From positions 151,042 to 215,041 of the forward strand of contig NZ_RBIR01000007.1 in assembly GCF_003634095.1 (NCBI RefSeq): a DNA stretch of 64,000 bases. The letters are read 5' to 3'. Of the stretch, positions 62,498 to 64,000 are shown one piece after another; the first letter of the stretch is position 1; every line of letters starts with the position of its first letter. A program made the position numbers and the translations under genes. The stretch comes from Arthrobacter oryzae (lineage in GTDB: Bacteria > Actinomycetota > Actinomycetes > Actinomycetales > Micrococcaceae). Under the pieces are notes generated by a model. The model did no database searches and was not told the DNA's origin. It saw nothing but the letters and a program-made list of their open reading frames with translations.

Positions 62498-64000
62498 TCA
62501 GGAGTCGCCGCCCGCTCCGCCGGTGGTCCCGGCGTTGACATCCAGGAGCTTGTAGCGGTCCATGGCGTACGACGGCGCGCCTTCCTCGACGTCGCCCCTC
62601 GCCGCGAGCAGTTGCAGGGTCTTCACCACGATCGAGTGGGTGTCGTTCTTGAAGAAGCGGCGGGCGGCGGCGCGGGTGTCGGAGAAGCCGAAGCCGTCCG
62701 CACCCAGCGAGGCGAACTGGTGCGGGAGGAACTGGCGGATCTGGTCCGGGACGGCCTTCATGTAGTCGGTGACGGCGACGATCGGGCCGGTGGCGCCGGC
62801 GAGCTGTTCGGTGACGAACGGCACGCGTGCGGGTTGGCCGGGGTTGAGGAAGGCGTCTTCCTCGGCGGCCATGGCGTCGCGGCGCAGTTCGGTCCAGGAC
62901 GTCACGGACCAGACATCGGCGGAGACGCCCCAGTCCTCGGCGAGGATCCGCTGGGCTTCGAGGGCCCAGGGGACGGACACGCCGGAGGCCAGGATCTGGC
63001 TCTTCGGCCCGGTCACCTCCGACGCCGACACCCGGTAGATGCCCTTCAGCACCCCGTTGACGTCGAGGTTCTCGGGTTCGGCCGGCTGGAAGATGGGCTC
63101 GTTGTAGACCGTGAGGTAGTACATCAGGTTCCGGTCCGCGTGGCTTCCTGCGGCGCCGCCATACATCCGCTCCAGGCCGTCGCGGATGATGTGGCCCATT
63201 TCGTACCCAAAGGCGGGGTCGTAGGTGACGACGGCCGGGTTGGTCGCGGCCAGCATGGGGGAGTGGCCGTCGGCGTGCTGCAGGCCCTCACCGGTAAGGG
63301 TGGTGCGGCCGGCGGTGGCGCCGATGATGAACCCGCGGGTCATCTGGTCCGCTGCGGCCCAGAAGGAGTCGCCCGTGCGCTGGAAACCGAACATCGAGTA
63401 GAAGACGTAGACCGGCACGAGCGGCTCGCCGTGCGTGGCGTACGAGGTGCCCGCGGCCGTGAAGGCCGCCACTGCCCCGGCCTCATTGATGCCCGGGTGG
63501 ATCAGCTGCCCCTGCGCCGATTCCTTGTAGGCCAGGACAAGCTCCCGGTCGACGGAGAGATAGCCCTGGCCGTCCGGGTTGTAGATCTTCGCCGAGGGGA
63601 AGAACGCGTCCATGCCGAAGGTCCGGGATTCATCCGGAACGATCGGCACAATGCGGTGTCCGAACTTCTTGTCCCGGAGCAGGTCCTTGAGCAGGCGCAC
63701 AAAGGTCATGGTGGTGGCGGCCTGCTGCTTGCCGGAGCCGCGCTTGGCCACCTCATAGGTTTTGGGGTCGGGAAGCTCCACGGGCGCGTGGTCCGGCCGC
63801 CGTTCGGGGACGAATCCGCCGAGTTCCTTGCGGCGGCCCATGAGGTACTGGATCTCCGGGGAGTCCATGCCGGGGTGGTAGTACGGAGGCCGGTAGAGGT
63901 CCGCTTCGAGCTGTTCGTCCGTGATGGGGATGCGCAGGTGGTCGCGGAAGGCTTTCAGGTCCGCGAGGGTGAGCTTCTTCATCTGGTGCGTGGCGTTGCG
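62498..64000 (-). CDS. aceE: Pyruvate dehydrogenase E1 component (AceE type), partial
   Basis: The C-terminal ~500 residues of a homodimeric pyruvate dehydrogenase E1; the full enzyme is about 900. The frame stays open to the window edge ([12 protein letters not shown]), matching the AceE inner sequence 'N-A-T-H-Q-M-K-K'. It contains the ThDP pyrimidine-binding domain ('[20 protein letters not shown]', '[24 protein letters not shown]') and the C-terminal domain ('[28 protein letters not shown]'). The apparent start at 63982 is internal. A short Gly/Ala tail (TTGGAGGDS) ends it. It feeds acetyl-CoA to the TCA cycle and to malate synthase. Confidence 0.95.
   Translation of the reverse strand, partial: RNATHQMKKLTLADLKAFRDHLRIPITDEQLEADLYRPPYYHPGMDSPEIQYLMGRRKELGGFVPERRPDHAPVELPDPKTYEVAKRGSGKQQAATTMTFVRLLKDLLRDKKFGHRIVPIVPDESRTFGMDAFFPSAKIYNPDGQGYLSVDRELVLAYKESAQGQLIHPGINEAGAVAAFTAAGTSYATHGEPLVPVYVFYSMFGFQRTGDSFWAAADQMTRGFIIGATAGRTTLTGEGLQHADGHSPMLAATNPAVVTYDPAFGYEMGHIIRDGLERMYGGAAGSHADRNLMYYLTVYNEPIFQPAEPENLDVNGVLKGIYRVSASEVTGPKSQILASGVSVPWALEAQRILAEDWGVSADVWSVTSWTELRRDAMAAEEDAFLNPGQPARVPFVTEQLAGATGPIVAVTDYMKAVPDQIRQFLPHQFASLGADGFGFSDTRAAARRFFKNDTHSIVVKTLQLLAARGDVEEGAPSYAMDRYKLLDVNAGTTGGAGGDS

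Overview
The window looks like about 64 kb of a high-GC actinobacterial chromosome, most likely Arthrobacter or a close relative (Pseudarthrobacter, Paenarthrobacter). The evidence is the strong G/C third-position bias, frequent GTG starts, 4-base stop/start overlaps, a DUF3073 protein, a HAIR-type heat-shock operator before clpB, and an Arthrobacter-like purine catabolism block. I see no rRNA, tRNA, CRISPR array, phage or transposase gene. Assignments come from reading the sequence; no database search was run.

Layout. 0-3.3 kb: two polyamine-type ABC permeases, a HutD-like gene and trpF. 3.4-14.3 kb: a surface-glycan island, with a minus-strand operon (two family 2 glycosyltransferases, an HPr-kinase-like ATPase, a glycosyltransferase-flippase fusion, polytopic membrane proteins, a secreted LamG-like protein), then a GH16-like lipoprotein and a metallophosphoesterase lipoprotein. 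14.6-17.1 kb: small housekeeping genes (YceI, YccF, SRPBCC, DUF4031-HD). 17.3-20.4 kb: molybdate uptake, a short HTH-Mop regulator plus modABC. 20.6-24.6 kb: a carboxymuconolactone-decarboxylase-family gene, an unexplained repeat array, then clpB. 24.8-35.5 kb: purM-purF, DUF3073, a methyltransferase, an AbiEi-like gene between repeats, and two Bcp peroxiredoxins either side of a beta-lactamase-fold gene.

35.6-59.9 kb is the metabolic core: salvage of purine nitrogen and carbon. Guanine deaminase, an XdhD-type molybdenum hydroxylase with its FAD subunit, a nucleobase permease and uricase lead to allantoin. An NCS1 permease, a racemase-like protein, allantoinase and ureidoglycine aminohydrolase handle ureides. 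Glyoxylate is then used by carboligase, tartronate semialdehyde reductase, hydroxypyruvate isomerase and glycerate kinase, or by malate synthase and malic enzyme. An IclR regulator sits in the middle, and a 15-bp motif recurs at four intergenic regions of this block, suggesting one regulon. Molybdate uptake and the MocA-like gene at 61.8-62.5 kb fit the cofactor needs of the hydroxylase. The window ends inside aceE.

The most interesting non-coding structure: a GGACATGTCC-like repeat array before clpB; a minus-strand intrinsic terminator in the uricase leader with no gene upstream of it; three copies of a palindromic element, two of which supply the 3' ends of genes; a 141-bp element bounded by 16-bp inverted repeats; and a repeat family around the AbiEi-like gene.
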